Positions 21,130-33,124 of a stretch of 64,000 bases of DNA are shown here, one piece after another. Made by a program: the position numbers and the translations under genes. How positions within the stretch are numbered: position 1 is the stretch's first letter; each line of letters opens with the position of its first letter. This DNA comes from Macrophomina tecta (lineage: Eukaryota > Ascomycota > Dothideomycetes > Botryosphaeriales > Botryosphaeriaceae), in NCBI GenBank assembly GCA_024180945.1, contig JAKSGN010000003.1, positions 3,596,001 to 3,660,000 of the forward strand, in the 5' to 3' direction. The notes beneath the pieces were generated by a model. That model saw only the letters and a list, made by a program, of their open reading frames with translations, made no database searches and was not told where the DNA came from.

Positions 21130-23738
21130 GGTTGGGGACTGCGAAGGTAAACGGTGCTAGGATTTTGGGGATTCCGAGGATAACGAGTGAGAGGTGGGTA
21201 GGTAGAGAGTGAAAGCGGCTTTGCCTCTTAAGCTTGTGTCGAGGAAAACTGATCAAGAGGGCGTTTGAGCAAGAGGGAAGCTTTTGGTGATGCTTATATA
21301 CATCTATTCCTGCCAGCTCCGGATAAGGAGCCCGGGGAATAGCACTAGGGCACCTCTGCCAATGTTGTCGCTATTCTTAGTGCACTGAAATGAGAGGGGA
21401 CGAGTGAGGTGGTTAGAGTGCGAAGGTTAGAAGTCGGTAATGTCGCCTTGGCTCTGCGGTCATTTGCGTATAACCAACTTTGGGTTGTACGGCGGAGCAT
21501 GACGGAGGAGGCGGGACAGGGTGGTGCTTGCGCATCCCAGCGAGCACAGACACGATTCCCGCCGAAAAACTGCCCGAGAGAGGCGTTGATAGGGCTGAGA
21601 AATGAAACATCGTGATTCATTCGTCGACACAGTCGTTATTTACTGCAAAGTTTCTTGATCGAAGGTGCAGGCCTCAGTCAGAGAGAGAATGGGCACTTCG
21701 GCTTCTGGAATGCTGGAGCCGTTGATTCTCGGGCCAAGCTGCGAATACGCCGTCCTCAAGGCGCGCCTTAAGCTATTGGCAGTCCGACCATTCTCCGACC
21801 AACTGTGAGTGTCATTCGTCAACGAAGAATCTCTCCAGTTCCGCAGGTTCCTAAGATCAGGGCGAATGTGGGTCCACGTTCGTGTATTGACTTTTACAGT
21901 GACGCGATCAACGTCTACGATTACTCGAGATGGTGTCCCCCCCCAAAAGCTTAGTAAAGCGAATTAATTACCGTGGGAAGCCCGGCGCGATTACAAATGC
22001 AGCCGCAGATCTGGATTCGCAGAGAAGTACTTGAGGGAGCAAGAAGTTCTCGGGTGATACGGGAGAGGATGGTAGCTTGCGGAATCGTTGGCTGCGAAGC
22101 AGCCACATCTCGTAGGGGTCTTCCTGTACAGCCGTGTCCAGTTAGCTACCATGATGTGTCTGGCTCAGTGCCTTTTGTGGGGAGATGGGCTTGTGCGTTT
22201 GCCGTTGACGTCGGTGTTGGTCAGTTTGACTTCAACGGTAAAGTTTAAGTCAGCGGTCGGTCCCGGGGATCGACGGTTGCCCTGACTCTTCCACAGTGAG
22301 CAAATATCGCTGAGCCTTTACGGATGTTTAAGTAGCAGATGTCCCGTAGCAGATCGGGCCGCAAGAACCAAGAAAGAGAGAATGCTCATAGAACATAGAC
22401 CATGTTCTGGCGGGCAAAGACGCTCCGGGGCGGCTGGTGGCGGGGGGAGGTGAGAAAGTCAGACTGGAAGAGCAAAGTGTATGGATTCCTTCTGGGTCTC
22501 GGCTCCATGCGGGGGCGAATTACAGGCCAGGATATAATGTTGCAGGACCCTTCCATGCTTTTCTCGAATGAACACAGCCAAGGGACAGGCTATTCAACGG
22601 CCGCTTCATCGACATCAGCAAAACGTGGCGTGCTTAGATTTTTCGATGATGTGGCGATGCAGGCACCTATCATGGTGTTGATGAGGCCTTGGAAACAACT
22701 CGTGGCCCGCCTTCGATTTCACCGTCGCCAGAGGACAACGAAGCATCTAGTCAGCGACAAAGTGTATGTTCACTTGTTCTTGTCACCCACATGGCGTCGG
22801 CGAAGCATTTGTCCCGCTCTCGGGCCGGAACCGGAGTTGCGCACTGAGATTAACGGAAGAGTGGGTCCTGCGGTAGGTAAAACATAGGCAGGCAAAAGAG
22901 GATATGGAGTGTCTTTTCTATGAGGCGATCCAAGGAGTCGGAGTAGCACGCTGTGGAACCGGAACTACTGGCGGCGATAGCTGAGCGTGTTCCCGGCGAT
23001 AAATCCGAAGAAGTCAGCGGGCGGACGAGCTTGGCAGGAGGCGGAGAGGCTGGAGAAGGAAATAAGTAGCGAACGTGTCGAATGGAGATGAAGAACGGCA
23101 AGCTCCTGCCTTTCCAAATAAGTAATCGAGATGGGTCTGTCTGTTGGTGACACGCGGATCAAACAATTGCAGAGGGGGAGGCCAAGGACAGAGAGTAGGC
23201 ACGACCAGGGAGCTTCGGGCAGAGTTGGATGTACGCTTTTCCACAGAGGAAGCAGGAATATGTGAGGAAGCGCAGAACGAGCACAGCACGACAGGGCAGA
23301 GCTCTCTTCCAGCGCAGCCACCTCGGGCCGGGGCGCAGGCCTCGGGGATAGCGTGGGAGCCGAGGGGCCTGGGGCGAGGACTATGTAAGTCCGAGTCAGG
23401 CTGGCGGCCGGCGTGCTGAAGTACGCCCGACACTGCCGGCGACGCGCAACAGCACCCAGCGCCTGCGGGGCCTTCCTTGCGCTCGGCCTACTTCTGGGAG
23501 CAGCGGAAACGCGGGCGGCAATTGGCCGGCCAGCGACACAGCTGCTCCCGCGCTGCTCTGGCGGGGGCGGGGCTGGCCTGGCCGCCAGCGCGCGCTACCC
23601 CACGCCGCCTCCACGCGCCCTTCCGACCATTCTTGCCGCGCTCCAGAATCGAAACACGCCCACAACCTATATCTGCCGCGCCGCCCGCCCGCCAGCCATG
23701 GCCGCCATTGCCTTCCTGCCTTCCTGCTCCGCGCTGCC
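21130..23738. other. Intergenic region, no gene called
   Basis: This separates divergent genes (secreted protein at 21129, monooxygenase at 23739). A TATA box for the minus-strand gene is listed separately. The frame at 22402-22887 is open for 161 codons but shows no known motif. The last 300 nt before the monooxygenase are very GC-rich and hold only composition-driven frames. Confidence 0.5.
21294..21300 (-). promoter_or_regulatory. TATA box of the six-cysteine protein gene
   Basis: TATATAA on the minus strand, 165 nt upstream of the ATG at 21129, within GATGTATATAAGCA. Confidence 0.55.
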
Positions 23739-25138
23739 ATGGAAGCGAACAAGGACCTGCGCGTCGCCGTCATCGGCTCAGGTGCGTCCCCCGGCGCGCG
23801 CTCGCCCGCGGCCTGACTGACCCCTCTCCAGGCATGGGCGGCCTGGCCTGCGCTCTCGCGCTCGCCCGCAAAGGCTTCCAGCACATTGACGTCTACGAAA
23901 TCGCCTCGAATCTGGGCTTCGTGGGAGCCGGGATCCAGCTCGCCCCCAACCTGGCCCGCATCCTCGACCGCCTGGGCGTGTGGAAGGACATTGAGCGCGA
24001 GGCCGTCCCGCTGTACGAGACCAGCATCCGCCAGGGCTCGACCGACGGCGAGCTAGCCCACGTCGACCTGCACTACATCCACGAGACCTACGGCTTCCCT
24101 CACATGGTCGGCCACCGCGCCTCGCTGGCCGGCTCGCTGTACGCGGGCTGCAAGCGCGAGAGCGCCATCAACTTCCACTTCGGCACCACAGTGAAGGAGG
24201 TCCTGTCGTGGGGCCCCAAGCCGAGGCTGCGCGCCCAGCCGCGCGACGGCGACGCCTTCGAGATCGAGGCCGACCTGATCCTGGCCGCCGACGGGGTCAA
24301 GAGCGTCATCCGCGACCAGATGCTGCGCGAGCTCAAGATCGACGCCTCCATAGTCGACACCGGCCAGGCCGCCTACCGCATCATGCTCACCCGCGACGAG
24401 ATGAAGCACGACCCGGAGCTGCTCAAGCTCATCGACTCGGACGCCGTCATCCGCTGGATCGGCGAGAAGCGCCACATCATCGCCTACCCCGTCGACAGCA
24501 AGAACATCTACAACCTGTCCACCGTCCAGCCCGACAAGAACTTCGCCGACGCCCCGTCCATCACATACACCACAAAGGGCTCCAAGGCCGAGATGCTCAA
24601 GGTCTTTGGCGACTTCTGCCCCATGATCATCCGCATGCTAGATTTGGTGCCCGAGGGCGAGGTCTGCGAGTGGAAGCTGCGCGTGCACGCTCCCCTGCCG
24701 ACCTGGGTGAATGGCCAGATTGCCCTCGTCGGCGACGCCTGCCACCCGACCCTCCCACACCTGGCCCAGGGCGCTGCCCAGGCCGTCGAGGATGCTGCCG
24801 TGCTGGCCGAGGTCCTCTCGCGCATGCCCGACCAGAGCCCCGAGACCATCAACAAGTCTTTCCGCGTGTACCAGCTGCTGCGCAAGGACCGCGCTGAGAC
24901 CCTGGTCGAGCTTGCCGCTGCTTCCGGCCGGGCGCTACATCTGGGCGACGGCGCCGCCAAGGAGGAGCGCGACAAGCAGTTCGCCGCCCTGAAGGAAAAG
25001 AAGGGCGGCGCGGTGCCAGATAAGTGGGCCGATGCCGATGTACAAAAGAAGATTTACGGCCATGATTGCATGCAGGTCGCAGCGGATGAATATGCGAAGT
25101 TGTTGAAGGGGCTAGATCAAAACGGCGCATCTCTGTAG
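23739..25138 (+). CDS. FAD-dependent monooxygenase (salicylate-hydroxylase-like)
   Basis: Two exons (23739-23781, 23832-25138) encode 449 aa. The 50-nt intron splits a glycine codon inside the FAD-binding GxGxxG motif (GSGMGG, residues 13-18), so splicing is confirmed by the motif. Other class A flavin hydroxylase marks are EIASNLGFVGAGIQLAPN, the DG motif region (LILAADGVKSVIR) and the GD motif (ALVGDACHPTLPHLAQGAAQ, about residue 315) that contacts ribityl and pyrophosphate. Such enzymes hydroxylate aromatic acids, often with decarboxylation (salicylate to catechol, 6-hydroxynicotinate to 2,5-dihydroxypyridine), using NAD(P)H and O2 in the cytosol. Length is normal. The next gene is a dead P450 facing it, so any former partnership in an aromatic pathway is lost here. 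The exact substrate cannot be read. Confidence 0.87.
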
Positions 25139-25313
25139 TATGTGTGGATTGTGCGTATTCACTTGTCCATATTTTTTTTTTTTTAGCTTTCCAGAGCATA
25201 TACAAATAGATTTTTTTTTTTCTGATCGCTATCTTCACGGTTTCGTCCATTTCTACGTCATGAAAAGGGACAGACAGTCAACCCCTCAACACCATCCTCC
25301 CCACCGCTCCACT

Positions 25314-26243
25314 TCACCCCTTCCTCTTCATCCTCACCAACAGCCCCCCCTCTTCAAAATCCGACACCCCGAAACTCGTCATCCACGGCATGCCTCCGCT
25401 GCGATTCCCATCATCACCACCACCACCCACCAACGACACGCACGCCTTATTACTCTCCACGCTCGCCAGGTTCCGCCCTATACACGCCCTGTGGCCTGCC
25501 CCACACGACATCGACCCCTCCCTCATCTTCTCACTCCCTGCAGTCAAAAACCGCTCCGGCGCAAATCTCTCCATATCCTCGTCCAACACCTCCTCGTCGT
25601 GGTGCACCGCGTGACTGCACACGCTGACCTCCGTCCCGCCCGGCAACGCCGCCCCGCGCACCGTCGCTCCGGGGAACGGCACGACGCACTGCAGCGGCAT
25701 CGTGAAGACGGGTGTGAGCCGGTGTGTTTCGGAAACGCAGGCGGAGAGGTATTTGAGGGCGGTGGTTTTTTTTTTTTTTGGGGGGGGGGGGGGCTCCCTC
25801 TGGGTGATGGACTGCAAGGAGAAGCCAGCGGTCAAGGCCTTATTTCTGGTTGAGTGGATGTCTTGACCAGTTATCCCGAAGGCGTTCGGACGGATGGCCG
25901 TGGGTGCATTATAGAGATCACTTGATTGGGCCAGAGACTGGAGCAGAGTTTCTCGGGCTACTGTGGGAACTTTTCACAAATGACTTCCCCCGTCATTAGG
26001 ATATCCTTGGTGGCTGTTGGATGGCTAACGTCCAAATGATCGGGCCCAATTCTCACAAAACTGCCATGCTTCTGATGCAAAGCCATGACTGCATGCTCGA
26101 TATCACCTTTTAACCACGTGACATGCTTTCCATACACTGCTGAGTGAGGCAAGAAAGGGTCCAGGGTATTTGGCGAGCGGATGAAGAAAACGTTGGTAGA
26201 TGACGTCGGCGGCTAGCAATCCAAGGAGCAGAACCCGCAACAT
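25314..26243 (-). pseudogene. Dead cytochrome P450 with a large internal deletion
   Basis: On the minus strand the ATG at 26243 opens MLRVLLLGLLAADVIYQRF and the proline region LAKYPGPFLASLSS. A one-base shift in an AAAA run near 26108 is followed by GDIEHAVMALHQKHG, then SFVRIGPDHLDV. Further on come AIRPNAFGITGQDIHSTRNK and ALTAGFSLQSI, the usual C-helix surroundings. Then the coding strand runs into C14/A14 (T14G14 on the plus strand, 25766-25793) and resumes directly at the K-helix: LKYLSACVSETHRLTP, FAPERFL, the heme loop GAGHRACIGRN and a C-terminal SFGVSDFEEGGLLVRMKRK. About 250 residues, including the I-helix, are missing exactly at the homopolymer. The gene cannot yield an active enzyme. 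It differs in type from the dead P450 at 14-15.6 kb. Confidence 0.85.
25766..25793. repeat. T14-G14 tract at a P450 deletion junction
   Basis: Fourteen T followed by fourteen G, flanked on one side by P450 helix-C-type sequence and on the other by the K-helix. Confidence 0.9.
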
Positions 26244-26737
26244 GGTGCAAGAACAGGATAGCGCAAAGGTTAGATAGTATTTTCATGGGAGAATGGCATC
26301 ACTATACACCCTCATGAGCCTCTTTTAGAGAAGTTTCGTCGAGCTCAGAATCCTCCGTGTTCCCGCGCGGTCGCCCTTCAGACGGGGTAAACCTACATTA
26401 CTTGCGGCGTGTCGATCGAGATGGAATATAGATTTAAAGTTTGAATTATAGCCCCCACAACTGCCGGATCGGCAGTTGGACCCGCTCCATGACCCCCGAC
26501 CGATCCGCGGGAGCAGGTATAATCGGTCTCTACTAAGCCCGAGGATTCGCGTCCACATTGGTCCAACAAATCACGTCAGTTCTTCATGCAACACCACAAT
26601 CACAAGATCCAGCTGATATTTCATACCGCACTCAAAAACCATCGTATCACCGAACCCATATATACACATCTACAGTATTTATAAATAGACAAGAAAAACA
26701 CCCCCTCCGGTCCCCGTATCCCGCCGAATCTACCACA
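26244..26737. other. Intergenic, no gene seen
   Basis: This holds the promoter side of the dead P450 and the 3' flank of the CSC1-type gene. No feature recognised. Confidence 0.55.
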
Positions 26738-29700
26738 TCACCACCATCGCCACCGCCCCCAATCCAACTCCCCATCCCGCAACCACGTCTTCTTCCCGCC
26801 TCCACCCCCGCGATCCCCTTCCACGACCAGCTCCTCCCACTGCTCATCCAGATCCACCTCGATCGCGCCCCGCGCATCCATCCGCGCCGCCCCCAACCTC
26901 ACCACCCCCGTCACCGCCCCCGTGTGCGCCGCCTCCTGCCGCCCGCACGCCGCCGCCGCCCCGTCGTCCGGCACCCACACGCGCGGCGCGCCGCTCACCA
27001 TCGCCGGCGACGCGTACGCGTCGGCGAAGCGCTCCGCGCCGGCGCGCACGTCGGGCATGTCGGCGGGCAGGAGCGCGGCCAGGCGCGCGTAGTCGGTGTA
27101 GATTTCCGGGTGGAGGAAGGCGAGCAGGCCGTGCTTGAGCCGGTCGAGGAAGGGGAGCGGAGGGGAGCACGGCGGCGGCGGCGTGGGCGAGACGAGGGTG
27201 GAGAGGAGGGCCGTGGCCTTCGTTGCGGCGGCGAGCGCGTCGCTGGTCGTTTTGGCGGCGATGGAGGGCTTGGACGGGGGGTGCTGCTGCTGCTGCTGTT
27301 CTTGTTCTTGTTCTTGTTGTTGTTGGTGGTCATCGGTGGGCACGCTGGAGGGGCGGATGTGCGTGAGGGCGAGCATCTTGAGAAGAGTGAAGGTCGTGGC
27401 GGCGAGGCCTTCGGCGCCTTCGAGGGCGCGGGTGTCGGCGGTGGGTTTGTGAGTTTTGCGGGAGGAGGTGCTCGAGGCGTCAGAGTCATAGGCGTCGGAG
27501 TCGTCGTTATCGTCGGCATCTGACCAGGAGCGGCTGCGGCGGCCGGAGGAGGTTGTGGGCGTCGCGCTTCTCGACATGGTGTTGCCGTTGCGAGTGCCGT
27601 TTTCGACGTGGATGACCGGGTCTTGGTCCTCCAGGTCCGGAGTTTCGAATGGCAACACACCGAGGTATGGGGCATCAAAGGGCAGGTCGCCGAACCCCGG
27701 ATGCATTCCGACGGATTCCTGGTATTCTGGCTCATCCGGGACTATGTCTGAAGCTTTCTCGCCGGACAGCGTGCGCGGGAGGTTTTCGAGTAGCGGTCCG
27801 ACAGCTTCGTCGAGAGAGATATGGACGACGGCAGTGACGGTAATGCTGATGAACATCATGACGACAGGACCGAAAGCCAGCTTCAAGGCGAAGAGGCCGA
27901 GAAGACAGACCTCGGCCAGGTATAGTCCGGTTAGTAACTGCTTGAGCGCTAATATGTATGACAGGCCTCTAGTGTCATATTCAGAGGCGAATACGTAGAG
28001 GATGTTATATTTATACACGAGATGCATAATAGAGCATCCTAAGGCTGTAAAACCGAGGATGATTGGTGCGATGACGGAGTAGCTGAGTGCTAAATAGGCG
28101 TTAGCCGGCCTACTCATCGGTTCCCTTTGCTGGGCGTGGAACCAACCAATAACGCCCAGATTGATAAACACTGGCATGATGCCACCCCAATGGACTCTAC
28201 GCATCCGGTGCCATCGGGTATACATGATCTTTGGATTTCGAGTGAAGCGCTGAACGACGTGGTACTTGAAAAGCCCAGAAAGGTGTACCAGTTGGCCGGC
28301 ACCGTTGCCCAGGCACTGGATTATCATGTAGGAGAGGTAGAAGTTTGAAGCTTTAGGCAGGCTTTCGGCCAAAAGCTCTCGCGCCGACATAGGGTTTTTG
28401 ATGACTTGGCTGATTGAGGCCGATGCAGACGACGTAAAGGTGGTGACGAGGAACACTTGGAGCACTTGAAACCCGAAATATGCCCGCTGTGTGAAGAGTT
28501 CGACTAGGGACTGCGAGGGGACACCTGCGGCTCTTGCCAGGACTGTAAAACTGGTCAGCTCCTTCATCTTATGCAGGTAGAGGTCCACATTACCCCTCAA
28601 AATGCCAGGAACAATTGCCATGAGCAAGGACAGGGCGAAGGCGGGCAACAACCCGGTCAAGAAGCCAATCAACGTCTGAGGCAACTTTTCAATCCAGCCA
28701 AGGAAAGGAATGATAGTAGCGAGATACTTTATGTTGCTGGTCATGCCGACAAACGCACAGGGTATTGACCAGAAAATCGTCATCAGAGCAGTTGCCGTCA
28801 GAATGCCGAAGCGGCGAATAATTCGTTCCCACCAGCGCATTCTCAAGGAGAACCAGATGATCTCATATGGACGCACTCCGATATAGCGTTGTGACATGTG
28901 GGAAGGCCGGTGGTGAGCGAGGGACTGGTAAGCGATCTGAGCCTCGTTCTGCGAAGTGAACTCAATGAAGGCGGACGGCATGGAGCTGCCAGTATCGCCG
29001 CGGTTAACCCTCTTTCGGACCTTGGCTATTTCTTTGCCCAGCTTCTTCAAGCGCTTCCTCGTCCACCTGATTGTGTCGACTCTGCGACAGAAGTTGGCAA
29101 TTGGTCGGTGCACGGGCCGGTCTTCTTGAGGAATCCATTGCGCCGCTATCGATCCAGGGACATCGAATGGAGGGCCATCAGGACCGAATTTCACGGGCTC
29201 AAGCGCAAAACCACTCTGCCAGTCAGGCTTGCCCTCCTTGCTTCCGGTGCTTCCTGTAGGGGTAGTGGCTGTGTCCCGCCGCTGCTGTTCCACGGGGCCG
29301 TGCTCAAGATCTTCGTTGGGTTTCGCAATGTCGGGATGGCCATTTTTCGCTATGCGCCTCCATGCGAGGTTTGCCTTGTTGATCAGCTCCAGCTCCGCGT
29401 CCTGGAGACGAGCCGCTGTCTGGTCTCTTTCTCGGACGAGGCGCTCGAGCTCCCAAGATGTCTTGGGAATCCACACATTTTTGACCGAGTCTCCGAAGAC
29501 CTTTCGTAGCTTCGCTTCGTCTAATAGCTGCTCGGGCACGCAGGTGAACAGAACAGTCCTCGAGGAAAGGCGGTTGGCGTAGAAGGGGCTGAGTAGGTAT
29601 GCTTGGCGTAAGTTAATGGCGTAAATGCACTCTCTGCAGACGGTATATAAGACAAATGCTGGCCGAAGATCAGTAAAACAAGATTCGGCGCTCCAGCCTG

Positions 29701-30401
29701 CAAGCATGCTCACCGAAGAAGGCCCATGCGACGAAGCCGTGGGCGAAGAACCAGCTGGGATGCTTGACATTGCCGAAGGTGAGACGATCGAGCTGCTGGC
29801 CGGGCCCGCCCCCGCGGATGTGCAACGGCAGAAGAATCGGCCACGTCAGGCAGCAGCCCACCAGGCAGATGTTCCTCAGCACGCCGAGAAAGCGAAGAAA
29901 CAAGAATCCGTCGACGGATGAGTGGTTCAGGACATATGTATCGGGCACGCGCCAGAAATGGCCGAACCAGGTGAACCAGGTGCCGGGCAAGGGCGCTGTG
30001 CGCTCGCTGCGCAAGGGGGCACCGGTAAGCGCAACGATGCAGGCAGGGCGGGAGGGTGCACGGGACATACTACGGATGCAGGCTCGACAGAAAGGTGCGT
30101 GGTGCATAGACGCGCGGGCACTTGCGGCGGAAGGTGATGAAAAGCACTAGGCAGACTCCCACGTAGACAGACACCGGAACCAAGGTGGTGAAGAGGGCGG
30201 AGATGGAGGCGGAATTGGAGCCTGAGCTGATGCCGGTGACGGTGGCAGACGAGGAATTGTCCCGCGAGGAACCGATCCGGGGGTCGTCATGTTGGTCCTG
30301 CGGGAACAGGAAACGTCAGCCAGGCCTCGGGGATGCATCCGCTCAGGGTGTGCGCGTACCAGCGGACTGTCGCTTCGAGCAAACAGTTGGGCGCCATCCA
30401 T
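26738..30401 (-). CDS. CSC1/RSN1-type calcium-permeable stress-gated cation channel (DUF221)
   Basis: Exons 30401-30360, 30297-30074, 30006-29714 and 29658-26738 close in phase to give 1159 aa. Order of parts: a short luminal N-terminus; TM0 (LFTTLVPVSVYVGVCLVLFI); the RSN1_TM region with FLSSLHPERTAPLP and VPDTYVLNHSSVDGFLFLRF; the cytosolic 10TM_putative_phosphate-type domain (RTVLFTCVPEQLLDE to AFIEFTSQNEAQIAYQ); the DUF221 channel core (ERIIRRFGILTATALMTIFW to VVMMFISITVTAVVH); and a long C-terminal tail. These channels (OSCA/TMEM63 relatives) open on osmotic or mechanical stress at the plasma membrane or endomembranes. The tail, about the last 300 residues, is Ser/Asp/Ala-rich and holds a Gln/Glu run coded by CAG/CAA/GAA near 27290-27330. 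It is longer than in yeast homologues. No intron is needed inside the last exon. Confidence 0.88.
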
Positions 30402-31851
30402 TACAGCGTCGTCGCACGCATTGAGGCCACCGCGGTCGCGCTGGCTGGGAGCGGGAGGGAGCGAGCAGGCTGGTGAGGCTGTTCAACGTTGCCGATTTGA
30501 ATGCGGAGCGGCAGCGAGACGGCGATAAGCCTCCCATCGTAGCGAGATTTCCCACTGGGCCAATCACGAATTGTGCTGGCCCATCGAGACCGGCGAGCTG
30601 GACCAGCCTTGTCCCACCTGTGCTCTGGTTGCGCTTTGCCTGGCGAACCCACCGGTCCGTTGACTCGTCGACGCCGCCACCGCCACCGCACCACTTCTCA
30701 TTGGCCATTGGGCCTTCTGGTCCAGTGGCGATCCAGCCTACAGGCCGCGACTGCGCCACAGCCCCGATTTCTATCTCCCGCCAGCCCGGCCGCGTCCAGG
30801 GGCAGACCTGAGCCTGCCGGGCGACAAACGCAAAGCAATCGAACGAAACATCTCCGCAGGAAGCAGCCGCCGACTGCAGCATTCATGCTTCCTTACGGAG
30901 CCACTCGCAGGAATCTTCTCACGTCCTGCTTGGCAGTCTTCAGCAATATATCGATTGGCAGATCACTTCTCCGATTGGCAAATGCTGACCACGTGTCAGA
31001 GGATCTTCCGCCTCGCGTCTTCAGCCCTTCCCTTAGATCTGCAGGGGCCACCCCGAGCCGTATGTTCCCTTTGCAGCCGCGAAAGGACTTTCAATTTCAA
31101 TTGCAGTCTGCACCTCCAGCCAGCCAGCGAGGCATCTACACTTCTGTGTACTCCGTCAAGTAAGCACTTCGTCTTTCCCCCGGCGCCGACCTACAAGTGT
31201 GCGCGAGGACGCAAAGTGTACCCTCGAAGTTGACCATCATCGCATCCTCTGTACTGGTACCGGATCGTCCCTTCCCTGCCTCCTCCGGAAATGTGGGTCA
31301 TTGGTAGACTGTCTCACTTCAGCTGAACTTCGTCGGGTCCCCATGAAAAGTTGCAGGGATTCCTCGAATCCGTACAAGGTTGGGGCCGAAATCACAGCGA
31401 CAAGTATGAGCATGCGACCAGAGCACAGGTGTGTGAGTCTCCGGATGCAGGTTTGGGGAGGGAAAAAAAAAGGAAAGAAAAATTATTTATATATGCGCCC
31501 GGACGGGATGCTTCGACCCTCGCACGGTAAGAGGACCGGCCTCATACGCTGCATTTTGGCCGGAGGATACACCGAAAAGGTACATGGCGGGCCTACTTGC
31601 CAAGGTGTTCTCCCGGTCTGAAATCTCGGAATTTTTAAATCGTGGCCTACAAGAAATTGCTGACAAGGTGCATTTGTTCATCAACTCCGTCCATTGGCGA
31701 ACTCACTACATATCTAACCTGAAGCGGACAAGATACTCCGCCTCTGTCCAGCTCGCGAGGGCTGTCGCTTCCAAACCCTAGCCCATCGCGATCTTACCGG
31801 GATGCATCGGCAAATTGGGGATAGTGAGGTGTTTTGTCTGAGCTCTCTAAC
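30402..31851. other. Intergenic, no gene seen
   Basis: This contains the promoter of the CSC1-type gene on the left and the 3' side of the decayed DUF1993 gene on the right. The 196-codon plus-strand frame at 30573-31163 is Arg/Pro/Ser-rich and unlike any family. Confidence 0.5.
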
Positions 31852-32552
31852 TCAACCTAACGGCGCACCTGCTGCGAGAAACTCGTACTTGCCAATGCTG
31901 ACGCCTTTCATCCGGCAGATAGTGTACACCATTGCGGCCTGGAACCAGAAGTTTGGGAATCCAATCTGGCTCAAGGGTTTGAAGCCGTCGGACAGTACGA
32001 GGTGGTGCTCCTGCCCTTCTTCGTCCGCCAAGAGAGCAACCCCGTTAGCCCTTCGCTAGTCCAATTGAAAGATGCTTCTGAAGCATTTTTTTTTTTTACC
32101 TCCAGTCCAGTAATCGGCCGGCTTGGCCTCACCACCGTCCAAGTCCTCCTTTTTGACCTTCTCAAGCACTGCGATCTCCTCATTGATGGCGGTTTGGAGG
32201 GCTGCGAAGGTTGTCGGTTCGTCCAGCTTCGTCGTGCTGGGGTGGAATTTATAAGATCGCGGCAGGGTCCCGTTGCGCGTGTGAACCACGACCGCCGTGA
32301 CTTGCAAGACAAAGCCGTTCCATGTCTGGCGCCAGGCGCGGTCCGAGGAGATCGGATTCTGGCTGCGAATTTTCTTTACACCAGTCTTCAGCCTGCAGCA
32401 TAGTCAGCCGTTTTCGGAGAAGAATACTGAGAAAATGGTAGATGACTACATCTGGAAGAGACACATACCTTCTCTAGCAAGTCCTGAGGTGTTCTGCAAT
32501 ACTCGGACGTACTGTACACGGGGATGGTGATGTCGTATGTGGAAATTGTCAT
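31852..32552 (-). pseudogene. DUF1993 family gene broken by two frame errors
   Basis: The ATG at 32552 opens MTISTYDITIPVYSTSEYC and PQDLLEK. After a GT-AG intron comes AEDWCKENSQPESDLLGPRL followed by APDMERL, clear DUF1993 sequence (the ARLAPDM motif). The frame then shifts by one in a TTT run near 32305, and the protein continues as VLQVTAVVVHTRNG and TTFAALQTAINEEIAVLEKV. A 44-nt intron-like stretch with a T12 run (32086-32097, plus strand) follows. The last part, HHLVLSDGFKPLSQIGFPNF then AMVYTICRMKGVSIGKYEF, matches the family C-terminus but joins in the wrong phase. DUF1993 proteins are small soluble alpha-helical proteins related in fold to DinB-like bundles; function unknown. Sequencing error could explain one break, hardly both. 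Confidence 0.68.
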
Positions 32553-32916
32553 CTTGTTGGCAATAGAGGAGGAAGAGTCAGCACGGAATGTCTCCCACAA
32601 GACTACCACGATTGACATAGCGACTTGTCCCCAGACGGACCTGTTGCCTGGAGTGCGGACGCCACCTCCAATCTCCGCTCCAATTCCGCATCTCAAGTTC
32701 TCCCTCCGCCTCCAGTGCACGCGCTGTCCTCTTATTGTCGGAAGATCCGAGCGGGTTCTACATCCGTCCGAAGACGACGCGATCCCCGATTTTCCCGAGG
32801 TCTACGGCCAGCGTTTCTTCGCCGCAGGCCCTTAGAGCTCGTACTTAGCTGTCCTCCCGCAGACGGCGGAGGGCAGAGACGGGCAGAAGCATGGCGCATG
32901 AACTCCCTCAAATAGA
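32553..32916. other. Short intergenic region
   Basis: This is the presumed upstream region of the DUF1993 gene bordering transposon debris. No gene seen. Confidence 0.5.
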
Positions 32917-33042
32917 GGCGGACCTCATCGTGGCCTTGGCTAACGTGGACCTGGACCGCGACGCGCACTGCCAGGAGCAGGAGGCTCGAAAGTTCCACAA
33001 CCAGTTAACCAAGACCGAGGTCTCCCCGTGGCTAGAGATGCG
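32917..33042 (+). mobile_element. Fragment of a transposon-associated protein
   Basis: One exon-like piece reads EADLIVALANVDLDRD, EQEARKFHNQLTK and TEVSPWLEM, followed at once by a GTAAGC donor-like site and then AT-rich sequence. The EVSPWLEM signature recurs in repetitive fungal proteins linked to helicase-like or C2H2 elements, as I recall them. There is no start and no continuation, so this is a remnant. Confidence 0.4.
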
Positions 33043-33124
33043 TAAGCTAGTCTAAGCTCATTTTAGAGTTATTATATCTATTTTCCGAGCGTGCGTAATA
33101 CTATCTAGCGGTTAGATATATGAT

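Noticed and set aside
14111..26243. A secondary-metabolite gene cluster
   Set aside because: No polyketide synthase, NRPS, terpene cyclase or pathway regulator is present, and both P450s are dead.
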